A stretch of DNA of 7,583 bases from Flavobacteriaceae bacterium (GTDB lineage: Bacteria > Bacteroidota > Bacteroidia > Flavobacteriales > Flavobacteriaceae). The translations under genes were made by a program, and so were the position numbers. The stretch spans positions 1 through 7,583 of the forward strand of contig JAUXCI010000121.1 of NCBI GenBank assembly GCA_030618945.1, read 5' to 3'. Below, piece after piece: positions 1 through 6,273 of this stretch (the first letter of the stretch is position 1; every line of letters begins with the position of its first letter). A model generated the notes under the pieces. It was not told the origin of the DNA and did not search any database. It was given only the letters and a program-made list of their open reading frames with translations.

Positions 1-468
1 GTTGGAGAGTATTATTTACCCCATGATTGGTTTGTACAAGGTAAAACGATCTTTTTATCCAATGATGAACAGTTGTTAAACTTGCGATCAACCATTCAAG
101 GGGGTGCGGGTTATTATTTTATTAGAGATAACAATATGTTCTTCTCTGCCAATGCCGGTCTGGCTTATACAAATGAAAATTTTACGAGTGATGATCCGGA
201 TAGGAAAACCACTGAAGGTTACTTCTCTGTTGGCTTTAATAAATATGCCATTGGTGATTTAAGTGTACAAACAGACGCAGCCATATATCCAAGTTTTTCA
301 CAGAGAGGAAGGTATAGAGTTGATTTCAATTTTGATATGAAATATGACTTGCCACTTGATTTGTATATTAGATTAGGCTTGTCCTACAATTATGATAACC
401 AGCCAGTTGAAAATGCTGCCGATAGTGATTATGTATTTACCACCTCCTTTGGATGGGAGTGGAATTAA
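1..468 (+). CDS. DUF481-family outer-membrane beta-barrel protein, C-terminal part (5' end outside window)
   Basis: The frame is open from base 1 to a TAA at 466-468, giving the last 155 residues; the start lies upstream of the window. An internal TTG at 73 is not the real start, because the frame and the family similarity continue upstream of it (VGEYYLPHDWFVQG...). The protein alternates polar and hydrophobic/aromatic residues in strand-length blocks separated by short polar turns. It carries DUF481-like phrases: LRSTIQGGAGYYFIRDNN, then SANAGLAYTNENF, and a closing strand DYVFTTSFGWEWN. DUF481 proteins are predicted outer-membrane barrels of unknown function. The terminal residue is Asn after an aromatic-rich strand rather than a terminal Phe or Trp. 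It converges on the NlpC/P60 gene with a 34-bp gap and is probably not functionally linked to it. Family assignment is from recalled motifs; the substrate or partner cannot be inferred. Confidence 0.85.
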   Translation, partial: VGEYYLPHDWFVQGKTIFLSNDEQLLNLRSTIQGGAGYYFIRDNNMFFSANAGLAYTNENFTSDDPDRKTTEGYFSVGFNKYAIGDLSVQTDAAIYPSFSQRGRYRVDFNFDMKYDLPLDLYIRLGLSYNYDNQPVENAADSDYVFTTSFGWEWN

Positions 469-502
469 TAACTTATCCACAAATTATTTTAGAGTCTCGA
501 AT

Positions 503-1714
503 TTAGGTTTTGATATTTTTTTTAATAGCCTCGTCTTTGAGGTTAATCAGCAATTCATCCTTCTGATCCAAATACCTTCGGCTTCCCAGGTATCTATTTG
601 TGTTGAATTCATCATAAAATGGTGAATTTGGGTCTATTGAGCCAATTTTCACCCTACTTGCCGAATGGATAAATTCTCCCTGACCATTACCCAACCATAT
701 ACCCACATGCGTAACTCTTTGTTTGGTGCTGTCAGTTAATTTTCTTCCAAAAAACATTAAATCCCCTTTTTTCATGTTGGTAAATTTCAAATCAGGATCA
801 ATATCTTTTCCTGCCATAATCTGCTGTGAAGCATCTCTGGGTATGATATAGCCGTTCATTAGATATACAGTTTTTGTAAACCCACTGCAATCCATGCCTT
901 TGCTTGAAGTTCCGCCCCATAGATAAGGCATACCCATTAATTCCTTTGCTTGGAGTTCAACAAGCATTTCAGAGGCTTCTAAGTCCTTGATCCAGCTATT
1001 ATATAATTCAGCTTCCGATTTTTTTATATAACCTATTCTGTTGTCTGGGTACATTACTTTGAAATAGTTCTTTTGATCCTCAACCAGTGCCAATTGGGCA
1101 CCCAAAACGATATCTCCTATTTTTTGCAACTCATCATCCGTATTTTGATAAACAAAACCAAAAGTTTTTGTAAAAATGATCTTTTCGGAGTTTTGCCATT
1201 CAAGATGTTGTTCAGGAGTCATCAGAGTGACGCCACCATGGTCAACCCAAGAGATATAACCATCAGGGCTTTGAACCAGATAAAAAGATCCATCTAATTT
1301 TAGCACTTTTAGTACCGTTCCCAGAATGGCCTGAGTGGCAAGTTCTCCAGAATGCTTCGCCTGTGATCGAATATTGGCTACTGAATTGTTGACGACGGCA
1401 AGTTTTGTGTTCCCAACGCTTGAATCAGGTAGTAGTAAAGAATGATCTTCAAAAAAAATTCCTTTCGAATCGAGTATTGAACGCAAATCATCAAGGGCCG
1501 AGGCCTGATCTGATTCTCCAATAATGTCAACACTTCCATTCATTTTTGAGACCAGTTTGATATCGTAGATTGCCACCCTTTTATCAGGAGCGTGGATCTT
1601 TTTTATACTGTCATTCATGACCTGAAGACTATTTATGGCATCGTTCGTTTTTTGACATGAAGCAATTGATAAGATCACAAGCAAGGCAAAGAACAATTTT
1701 AGAATTTTATTCAT
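503..1714 (-). CDS. NlpC/P60 family lipoprotein with SH3-like domains (YkfC-like peptidoglycan endopeptidase)
   Basis: The 403-residue protein starts at ATG 1714 with a lipoprotein signal peptide: basic start, hydrophobic residues 7-18, and a lipobox (SIAS) ending at Cys20. It should be exported and lipid-anchored. Residues ~110-168 and ~180-235 look like two bacterial SH3-type domains. Residues ~250-382 form an NlpC/P60 cysteine peptidase: Cys276 in MDCSGF, His336 in RVTHVGIWLGNG and His350 in FIHSAS are the expected catalytic triad. The PYLWGGTSSKG segment before the Cys is typical. This layout matches the YkfC group, gamma-D-glutamyl-L-diamino-acid endopeptidases that cleave muropeptides with a free N-terminal L-Ala in cell-wall recycling; that exact specificity is inferred. 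All catalytic residues are present, so it should be active. It is the last gene of the minus-strand run, 78 bp after the hydrolase gene. The upstream leader is A/T-rich without a Shine-Dalgarno. Confidence 0.93.
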   Translation of the reverse strand: MNKILKLFFALLVILSIASCQKTNDAINSLQVMNDSIKKIHAPDKRVAIYDIKLVSKMNGSVDIIGESDQASALDDLRSILDSKGIFFEDHSLLLPDSSVGNTKLAVVNNSVANIRSQAKHSGELATQAILGTVLKVLKLDGSFYLVQSPDGYISWVDHGGVTLMTPEQHLEWQNSEKIIFTKTFGFVYQNTDDELQKIGDIVLGAQLALVEDQKNYFKVMYPDNRIGYIKKSEAELYNSWIKDLEASEMLVELQAKELMGMPYLWGGTSSKGMDCSGFTKTVYLMNGYIIPRDASQQIMAGKDIDPDLKFTNMKKGDLMFFGRKLTDSTKQRVTHVGIWLGNGQGEFIHSASRVKIGSIDPNSPFYDEFNTNRYLGSRRYLDQKDELLINLKDEAIKKNIKT

Positions 1715-1792
1715 CGAATGAGTATTTAAGCATTATAAAACTATAAAATAATACAAGAAATCCTGGAGCAATAAAACGTTTTTAATTTGTAT

Positions 1793-2446
1793 TTAAGTGC
1801 GCTCCTTAATCCAGGCGTGTAGGTCATAGAAATTTTGGGGAGCCACTCCGTGGCCTACAGGATATTCTTTATAACTATTTACAATTTTTAGTTTATTGAG
1901 GAAGCCTGGGGTTTTTCTTGCCCAATCAACTGGAATAACCTGGTCTACGGTTCCATGAGAAACAAAAAAGTCAAGATGTTTAATAGCTTCCATTTTCAGA
2001 GGTTTCAGAATCAATTCTTCGTTGATATATCCGCTTAAAGCGACCACATGTTGAATTTTTTGAGGATGATTTAAGGCGTAAGCCGAACTGAGGATGGTTC
2101 CCTGGCTAAAGCCAAAAAGAAAAATATTATTTTCGTCAACGTCAAAAGCCTCGATTATTTCTGAAAGAAACTTATCAATTAATTCCAGGGCATTTTTTGC
2201 CTCAGGAATGTCTGAAAATTTATCGCTGCCCGCTTCGAAATGAATGGTGTACCAGGCGTAACTGCCAAAACCAAGGCTTAGCGGGGCCCTCGCACTTATG
2301 ATCAATAACTCATCAGGCAACTCTTCTGCAAAAGAGAAAAGGTCTTCTTCATTGCTCCCATAACCGTGAAGCATAATTAGCAAAGGTGGTTTGGACTGAT
2401 TTGTTTTAGGCGGTCTTGTTTTAAACGCTAAAGAAAATTCTGGCAT
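1793..2446 (-). CDS. Alpha/beta hydrolase, phospholipase/carboxylesterase family (Abhydrolase_2)
   Basis: This 217-residue protein has the usual length and layout of the phospholipase/carboxylesterase branch of alpha/beta hydrolases. LLIMLHGYGSNEEDL (residues 22-36) is the early strand and oxyanion-hole loop (HGYG). GFSQG (112-116) is the nucleophile elbow with Ser114. GTVDQVIP supplies Asp168 and VGHGVAP supplies His199, completing the Ser-Asp-His triad. There is no signal peptide or membrane segment, so it is probably a cytoplasmic serine esterase acting on small carboxyl- or acyl-esters; the true substrate cannot be read from sequence. The ATG at 2446 begins close to the first strand, as in relatives, behind an A/T-rich leader without a Shine-Dalgarno. 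It lies 81 bp after the DUF4870-like gene and 78 bp before the NlpC/P60 gene, in the same direction. Other members are annotated as lysophospholipase, acyl-protein thioesterase or dienelactone-hydrolase-like; a narrower name is not justified. Confidence 0.92.
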   Translation of the reverse strand: MPEFSLAFKTRPPKTNQSKPPLLIMLHGYGSNEEDLFSFAEELPDELLIISARAPLSLGFGSYAWYTIHFEAGSDKFSDIPEAKNALELIDKFLSEIIEAFDVDENNIFLFGFSQGTILSSAYALNHPQKIQHVVALSGYINEELILKPLKMEAIKHLDFFVSHGTVDQVIPVDWARKTPGFLNKLKIVNSYKEYPVGHGVAPQNFYDLHAWIKERT

Positions 2447-2527
2447 AAAAATAAATTGTTAAAAAAATGGATTTGCTTCCTTATGAGGAACTTATTAAAA
2501 GTGAATTGCCTGAAGTTTAAACAGGGA

Positions 2528-2857
2528 TCAGCGAATGTTTTTAAACCATTCCTGAAATTGATCACCCAAAAGGGGAACGCTCTGCTCTTTACCTTGTATG
2601 GCGCTAATTAGACCCATGATCCAAAGAATGAATACACCTATTGCCAAAATAGTATCCAACCAGCCAAAATCAGTAAAGCGCGATATAAAATTGACCACCA
2701 TTCCTAGCAAAAAGATTCCAATGGCCTGACGTATATGAAAAAAAGCAAAATAATTCTGCTTGCTCTGGTTCATAATAAAAGCAATTATGGTTCCAATAAC
2801 CGTGATATAGCTGATAATGGCAATCATTTTACCATCTTGTACCGTGTCGTTATTCAT
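2528..2857 (-). CDS. Small three-helix membrane protein, DUF4870-like
   Basis: This 109-residue protein has three hydrophobic segments at about 11-29, 43-62 and 66-87, with a short polar N-terminus and a polar C-terminal tail (GDQFQEWFKNIR). The conserved-looking FFHIRQAIGIFLL stretch (His41, Arg43, Gln44), sitting at the start of the second helix, together with a first helix reading SYITVIGTIIAFIMN, is what I recognise as the DUF4870 / Tic20-like small membrane family. Function is unknown and no catalytic motif is visible. It should sit in the inner membrane. It starts 52 bp after the dihydroorotase-like gene and is followed after 81 bp by the esterase gene, all in the same orientation, so cotranscription is plausible. 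The leader just before the ATG is almost entirely A and T, without a Shine-Dalgarno. The ORF is certain to be real from composition and length; the family name is a little less certain. Confidence 0.85.
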   Translation of the reverse strand: MNNDTVQDGKMIAIISYITVIGTIIAFIMNQSKQNYFAFFHIRQAIGIFLLGMVVNFISRFTDFGWLDTILAIGVFILWIMGLISAIQGKEQSVPLLGDQFQEWFKNIR

Positions 2858-2868
2858 TATTTTTTTAG

Positions 2869-2884
2869 TTTAAATTTATTTAAA
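2869..2884. repeat. AT-only inverted repeat between dihydroorotase-like and DUF4870-like genes
   Basis: TTTAAAT, two bases, then ATTTAAA forms a perfect inverted repeat made only of A and T, in the 52-bp gap and 12-27 bases before the DUF4870-like ATG. A hairpin would be weak, and no U-tract follows on the transcribed strand, so it is not a terminator. It may reflect nothing more than the AT-rich leader typical of these genes. Confidence 0.25.
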
Positions 2885-2909
2885 AATTATCTTTTAACAG
2901 TTGATTAGA

Positions 2910-4166
2910 TCAGTTAAGTACCAATTTCTTTTTGGCATAAATTCCATAAGCTTTTCCTTTTAACCCTTTTCCCAAGAAGGCAGAATTCTTGGATTTAGAC
3001 AAAATATGCTCATTTTCAAAAATATATTCCAAAGCAGGGTCAAACAAAGTGAGATCAGCCTTTTCACCCTCGTCAATAATTGATATCGGTAAATTAAATC
3101 TTTTACAAGGGTTTTCAGTAAGACATACAATGACTTGATCAAGATCCAGTTTTTTTCCAATACTGCCTAACAAGCTTTCCAAACCTATGGTTCCATTAAC
3201 ACCATTTTCGAATTCCACATTCTTGTTTTCAATGTCAATCGGATTATGGTCACTTACAATCATGTCAATAGTCCCGTCATTGATGCCTTTAACCATTGAT
3301 TTAATATCTTTTTCGGATCTAAGCGGAGGGCTTACCTTATAATTTGTGTCAAAGGATTTTATCTCGTCATCAGTTAAATAGATATGATGTGCGGAAACAC
3401 TACAAGTAACATCCAGGCCTTTTTTCTTGGCATCCTTAATTAATTGAACAGATTTACTTGTGCTGATGGTTGGGATATGAAGTTTACCCCCTGTATATTC
3501 TAATACTGAAAGATCTCTGGAAACCTGAAGTTCTTCTGATAGATTGGGAGTAGAATTGAGGCCTAATCTGGTAGTGTTTTCACTTTCGTTGACCAAACCA
3601 TGCGTGCCGATATTCCCGTCCTGGGGAAAACTCAATACCAAACCTTCAAAATTCTGGGCATAAAGCAAAGCAATTTTCAACAGGTTGACGTTGTCAACAG
3701 GTTTATTATAGTCACCAAAAGCAATAGCTCCTGAATTTTGCATATCATATAATTCCGCCATTTCTTTTCCTGCTGCTTTTTGCGTCAAGTTAGCAATGGG
3801 ATAAAGGCTTACTGCCGAATCAGTACTTTTTTGGATCAAGAATTCCACAGCTGATTTGTTATCAATAAAAGGGTTGGTGTTTGGATTTAAAGCAATTTTA
3901 GTAAAACCAGATTTGGCAGCTACTTGCAAACCGTGAACCAGGGTCTCTCTTTCTTCATAGCCGGGTTCTCCGAGAGAAACACTGCTGTCAAACCACCCAT
4001 TTGACACGTGAAGATTGTCCAATTCAATTTCCTTGCAATTCTTTGGGAGTTCAAGCTTCTTTCCAATTTTAACAATGATGCCATTTTGTATCAAGATATC
4101 TGTAACTTGATTGTGATATCTCGAATTCTTGTCGATGATCCTGGCCGATCTTAGGAGTATGTTCAT
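2910..4166 (-). CDS. Dihydroorotase-family protein (PyrC-like amidohydrolase), predicted catalytically inactive
   Basis: This 418-residue protein is colinear with class I dihydroorotases, the enzymes that close N-carbamoyl-aspartate to dihydroorotate in pyrimidine synthesis. Recognisable family blocks are the N-terminal beta-sandwich strands, ALNPNTNPFIDN (92-103), KLHIPTIST (228-236), AHHIYLT (259-265), VSDHNPID (304-311) and the C-terminal FLGKGLKGKAYGIY. However, the metal site is degraded. The usual DxHxHxREPG is here D60-S-S-V-S-L-G-E-P-G69, so both His (positions 62, 64) are Ser and the substrate-binding Arg is Gly66. The HxED segment reads FPQD (180-183), the HxST-type His is Thr233, and DHAPH has become DHNPI (306-310). 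The reading frame is intact, so this is a maintained pseudo-enzyme rather than a decayed gene. Similar non-catalytic PyrC' subunits in Pseudomonas are needed for aspartate transcarbamoylase assembly; a comparable role here is inference. An in-frame TAA directly before the ATG fixes the start. It lies 39 bp after the BatA gene. Confidence 0.9.
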   Translation of the reverse strand: MNILLRSARIIDKNSRYHNQVTDILIQNGIIVKIGKKLELPKNCKEIELDNLHVSNGWFDSSVSLGEPGYEERETLVHGLQVAAKSGFTKIALNPNTNPFIDNKSAVEFLIQKSTDSAVSLYPIANLTQKAAGKEMAELYDMQNSGAIAFGDYNKPVDNVNLLKIALLYAQNFEGLVLSFPQDGNIGTHGLVNESENTTRLGLNSTPNLSEELQVSRDLSVLEYTGGKLHIPTISTSKSVQLIKDAKKKGLDVTCSVSAHHIYLTDDEIKSFDTNYKVSPPLRSEKDIKSMVKGINDGTIDMIVSDHNPIDIENKNVEFENGVNGTIGLESLLGSIGKKLDLDQVIVCLTENPCKRFNLPISIIDEGEKADLTLFDPALEYIFENEHILSKSKNSAFLGKGLKGKAYGIYAKKKLVLN

Positions 4167-4205
4167 TTATTTCTTGTTGTTTTTGATGCTAGTCATCCAA
4201 AGTAT

Positions 4206-6167
4206 TTAAGTCTTCAAAAATTTTTGAAGTAGAATTTCCAAGATTAAAAAAACCAAGGCTAAAATAACAAATAATTGCCATAAATTTTGATTATTATGAC
4301 TGTCATTTACATCTTTTATTGCTTCACTTGTTGAACTGAAGAAATGAACATTTTCACGTTTATTTTCCAGTGCTTTCATATCGTTCAATGTTAAATTACT
4401 TTCTTCACGATTGTAATTGTAGGCTAGTTTTTTCAAGTTAACCGTTTTGTCACTTATACCGTATATCCCTGGTTCTAAAGGGAATTCTTCTGTACTTATG
4501 TTAATTTGCGTATTTCTTTTGGTCTGTAATGGAATGAATTCCAGATCACCTTTTACAAGTTTCAAGGGCTCATCAGTGAAATTATCTGACTGTATAATGA
4601 TATTGTTTTTGTTACCAATACTGAGATAAATGGATTGATCAGTGGTTTTTTGCAAAGAAAAATTAAGGAAAAGAGGGACGATAAGGGGTGAATCCGTAAA
4701 ATTGTTTTCCTTGTTAGATAATGGAGAGGCGATCCAATATATCTTGTTGTCAAAATAAGGGATTTCAAATACAAAACCTTTCTGGTCCTCGAAGAATAGC
4801 AGGGGAGCAGCCCTATTTAGTTTGGTTTCAAAAATAGGTTGGGCAATGGGATATTGAAAATTAAAAATTTCTTTCTCAAAAACACTGTTAAAAAAAGGAT
4901 GATCATAATTAATTCTAGTCACCTCTTTTTTATGTGTTGTGGATCTGATAATTTCACCTGACTGTAACGCGGCCAACAAATCATTATAAGAACTGATATC
5001 GCTATTAAGGGCTGGGATGATGACTAAATTTCCATTTTCTTTGACAAAGGATTTCAAGCTTTGAATGAGCGAATTAGAGATTTTAGTTAATTCGTTTAAC
5101 ACGATCAAATTCTGATTCAATAAAACACTTTGTTGTATTTGATCAGGAGCTATGATACTCAGTTCGAAATCATCTTCCAGATATATTCTTTTGAGGTAAT
5201 CACTTTGAGCTCCAATAACCAAAACTTTAGTTTTTACCTTTTCGGGGATATTAAAAAACAGGTCATTGTCAAAATTTAATCGATGATCTGTTAAGGAGAT
5301 CCTGCCCCCGATGTCTTTGGAAGATGGAAAGCTAAAATCAACTTCTTTGAATTCATTTGATTTTAAATTAAGCGTAGTCTTTCCATAAAGCTTGTCCTCG
5401 AGAAATAAGGATATACTCAAGTCTGAAAAATCCATTTCATGGCTTCTGATCAGTGTTCGCAATTTTATTTCCTGATTTTTATTTTCCACGATCCAAACGC
5501 TGTCAATGGATATGTTTTCAAGCTTGCTTATGGGTGATGTTACAAGATGGTAATTGCTTCGCTGATTTAATTCTTCATAATTTATCGAACCATTAATATC
5601 CTGAAAATCAGATATTAATAATACATCATATGAAGTTTCAGGTGATTTGTTTTCTAAAACACTCGTTTCCAAAAGCACTTGGTTAATTTCCTTTTTTATG
5701 GGGTGAAAGTTCACATCCAACAGCGCCTTTTTGAGCGAGGTGTAATTCAGATTCTCCTGAATTTTTTCATTGGTGATCAAAGTATAATTGAGATCATTTT
5801 CAGGAAGTCCGTCAATGAGAAGATTCTTGTTTATTTGAAGCTGGTCTCCACTGCCTTTATCTTTGGCCTGCATGCTCAGCGAATTGTCAAGGTATATTAT
5901 ACGTTGGAAAATGGCATTTTTTTCGTTGTTGTTGATATATGGCTGGGCGAAGGCAAAAATCAGACAGGCCATGGTCAATAATCTTGATAAAAGAATCAGT
6001 AATTTCTTTAGTTTAGAACTTTTTCTCGTTTCAAGCTCAATTTCCTTCAAAAACTTAACGTTGGTAAAAGCTACTTTTTTAAATTTCTGCAGGTGAAATA
6101 AATGGATAAGAATAGGAATGAGAAGTAAAAAAAGAAAATAAAAAATTTCTGGATTTTTAAACTGCAT
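4206..6167 (-). CDS. BatA-domain von Willebrand factor A-type membrane protein
   Basis: This 653-residue protein opens with MQFKNPEIFYFLFLLLIPIL, the typical BatA (aerotolerance-regulator N-terminal) start: one helix at ~7-25, the HLFHLQKFKKVAFTNVKFLK segment, and a second helix at ~55-75. A vWA-like domain follows, with the metal-binding DxSxS motif intact (Asp94, Ser96, Ser98 in YLDNSLSM) and a later strand VLLISDFQD (182-190). Residues ~312-400 (KVLVIGAQSDYLKRIYLE ... FVKENGNLVII) resemble the glutamine-amidotransferase-like Rossmann fold found in the middle of such proteins. A third helix at ~630-647 precedes a short basic tail, placing most of the chain between membrane segments, probably on the periplasmic side. 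In Bacteroidota, Bat proteins with MoxR are linked to stress tolerance and protein complex assembly; here no batB/C/D/E or moxR neighbour is visible, so this is the stand-alone type of unknown function. Its only close partner is the pseudo-dihydroorotase gene, 39 bp downstream. Confidence 0.9.
   Translation of the reverse strand: MQFKNPEIFYFLFLLLIPILIHLFHLQKFKKVAFTNVKFLKEIELETRKSSKLKKLLILLSRLLTMACLIFAFAQPYINNNEKNAIFQRIIYLDNSLSMQAKDKGSGDQLQINKNLLIDGLPENDLNYTLITNEKIQENLNYTSLKKALLDVNFHPIKKEINQVLLETSVLENKSPETSYDVLLISDFQDINGSINYEELNQRSNYHLVTSPISKLENISIDSVWIVENKNQEIKLRTLIRSHEMDFSDLSISLFLEDKLYGKTTLNLKSNEFKEVDFSFPSSKDIGGRISLTDHRLNFDNDLFFNIPEKVKTKVLVIGAQSDYLKRIYLEDDFELSIIAPDQIQQSVLLNQNLIVLNELTKISNSLIQSLKSFVKENGNLVIIPALNSDISSYNDLLAALQSGEIIRSTTHKKEVTRINYDHPFFNSVFEKEIFNFQYPIAQPIFETKLNRAAPLLFFEDQKGFVFEIPYFDNKIYWIASPLSNKENNFTDSPLIVPLFLNFSLQKTTDQSIYLSIGNKNNIIIQSDNFTDEPLKLVKGDLEFIPLQTKRNTQINISTEEFPLEPGIYGISDKTVNLKKLAYNYNREESNLTLNDMKALENKRENVHFFSSTSEAIKDVNDSHNNQNLWQLFVILALVFLILEILLQKFLKT
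4212..4229. repeat. 18-bp perfect palindrome at the 3' end of the BatA gene
   Basis: CTTCAAAAATTTTTGAAG is its own reverse complement. It lies in the last codons of the BatA-domain gene (encoding Leu-Gln-Lys-Phe-Leu-Lys), ending six bases before the stop codon and about 45 bases before the downstream dihydroorotase-like gene. As RNA it could fold into a 7-bp stem with an AAUU loop. No U-run follows, so it is not a standard intrinsic terminator. It could be a processing, stability or protein-binding site, or simply chance in A/T-rich coding sequence. Confidence 0.4.
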
Positions 6168-6186
6168 TATTCAGAATTGCTTTGTC

Positions 6187-6194
6187 CAAAAATA
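6187..6194 (-). promoter_or_regulatory. Candidate Bacteroidota -7 promoter element for the BatA gene
   Basis: Read on the minus strand these bases are TATTTTTG, an exact match to the Bacteroidota -7 consensus TAnnTTTG, ending 19 bases before the BatA-gene ATG. This would give a short leader of roughly 15 bases. No clear TTTG-type -33 partner is visible at the usual distance (the best CAAA on the plus strand, 6208-6211, is too close), so this is a half-supported promoter. The match is short and AT-rich and could occur by chance. Confidence 0.35.
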
Positions 6195-6209
6195 GGAATT
6201 TATTCTTCA

Positions 6210-6241
6210 AATGATATGATTAAACGATAAATGATATCATT
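6210..6241. repeat. Paired 12-bp (near-)palindromes, possible operator
   Basis: AATGATATGATT (6210-6221) and AATGATATCATT (6230-6241) differ at one base. The second is a perfect palindrome and the first nearly so. Their start-to-start spacing is 20 bp, about two helical turns, so a dimeric regulator could bind both on one face. They lie 43-74 bp upstream of the BatA ATG and just upstream of the candidate -7 element, in the region between the phosphatase and BatA genes. The outer arms (6210-6217 with 6234-6241) could also form an 8-bp stem with a 16-base loop. No regulator is visible in the window; AT-rich background lowers confidence. Confidence 0.35.
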
Positions 6242-6273
6242 AGCTACCCAAAAAATTCAATTTATCAATAGCT

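Noticed and set aside
469..502. Possible bidirectional terminator in the convergent gap between the DUF481 and NlpC/P60 genes.
   Set aside because: Only weak 5-bp complementarities such as AAATT/AATTT are visible, with no GC-rich stem or U-tract.
1722..1797. 9-bp direct repeat GTATTTAAG at 1722-1730 and 1789-1797, and palindrome AAAACGTTTT at 1773-1782, in the gap upstream of the NlpC/P60 gene.
   Set aside because: Short AT-rich motifs expected by chance; no promoter consensus next to them and the palindrome has no room for a loop.
2477..2490. TTCCT-TATG-AGGAA hairpin after the DUF4870-like gene, followed on the minus strand by a T7 run.
   Set aside because: The stem is only 5 bp and about ten bases separate it from the T-run, so it does not meet the form of an intrinsic terminator.
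2467..2520. A 17-codon plus-strand ORF (MDLLPYEELIKSELPEV) in the gap between the DUF4870-like and esterase genes.
   Set aside because: Too short, opposite in direction to the surrounding gene run, without a visible promoter or ribosome site; chance is the simpler explanation, though the composition is protein-like.
4196..4202. TACTTTG on the minus strand upstream of the dihydroorotase-like gene as a promoter -7 element.
   Set aside because: It is one base short of the TAnnTTTG consensus and has no convincing -33 partner; the gene more likely shares the BatA transcript.
5679..5981. Plus-strand open frames of 60-100 codons opposite the BatA, NlpC/P60 and other minus-strand genes.
   Set aside because: They lie entirely inside well-supported genes, lack family resemblance and have the composition of antisense shadows.
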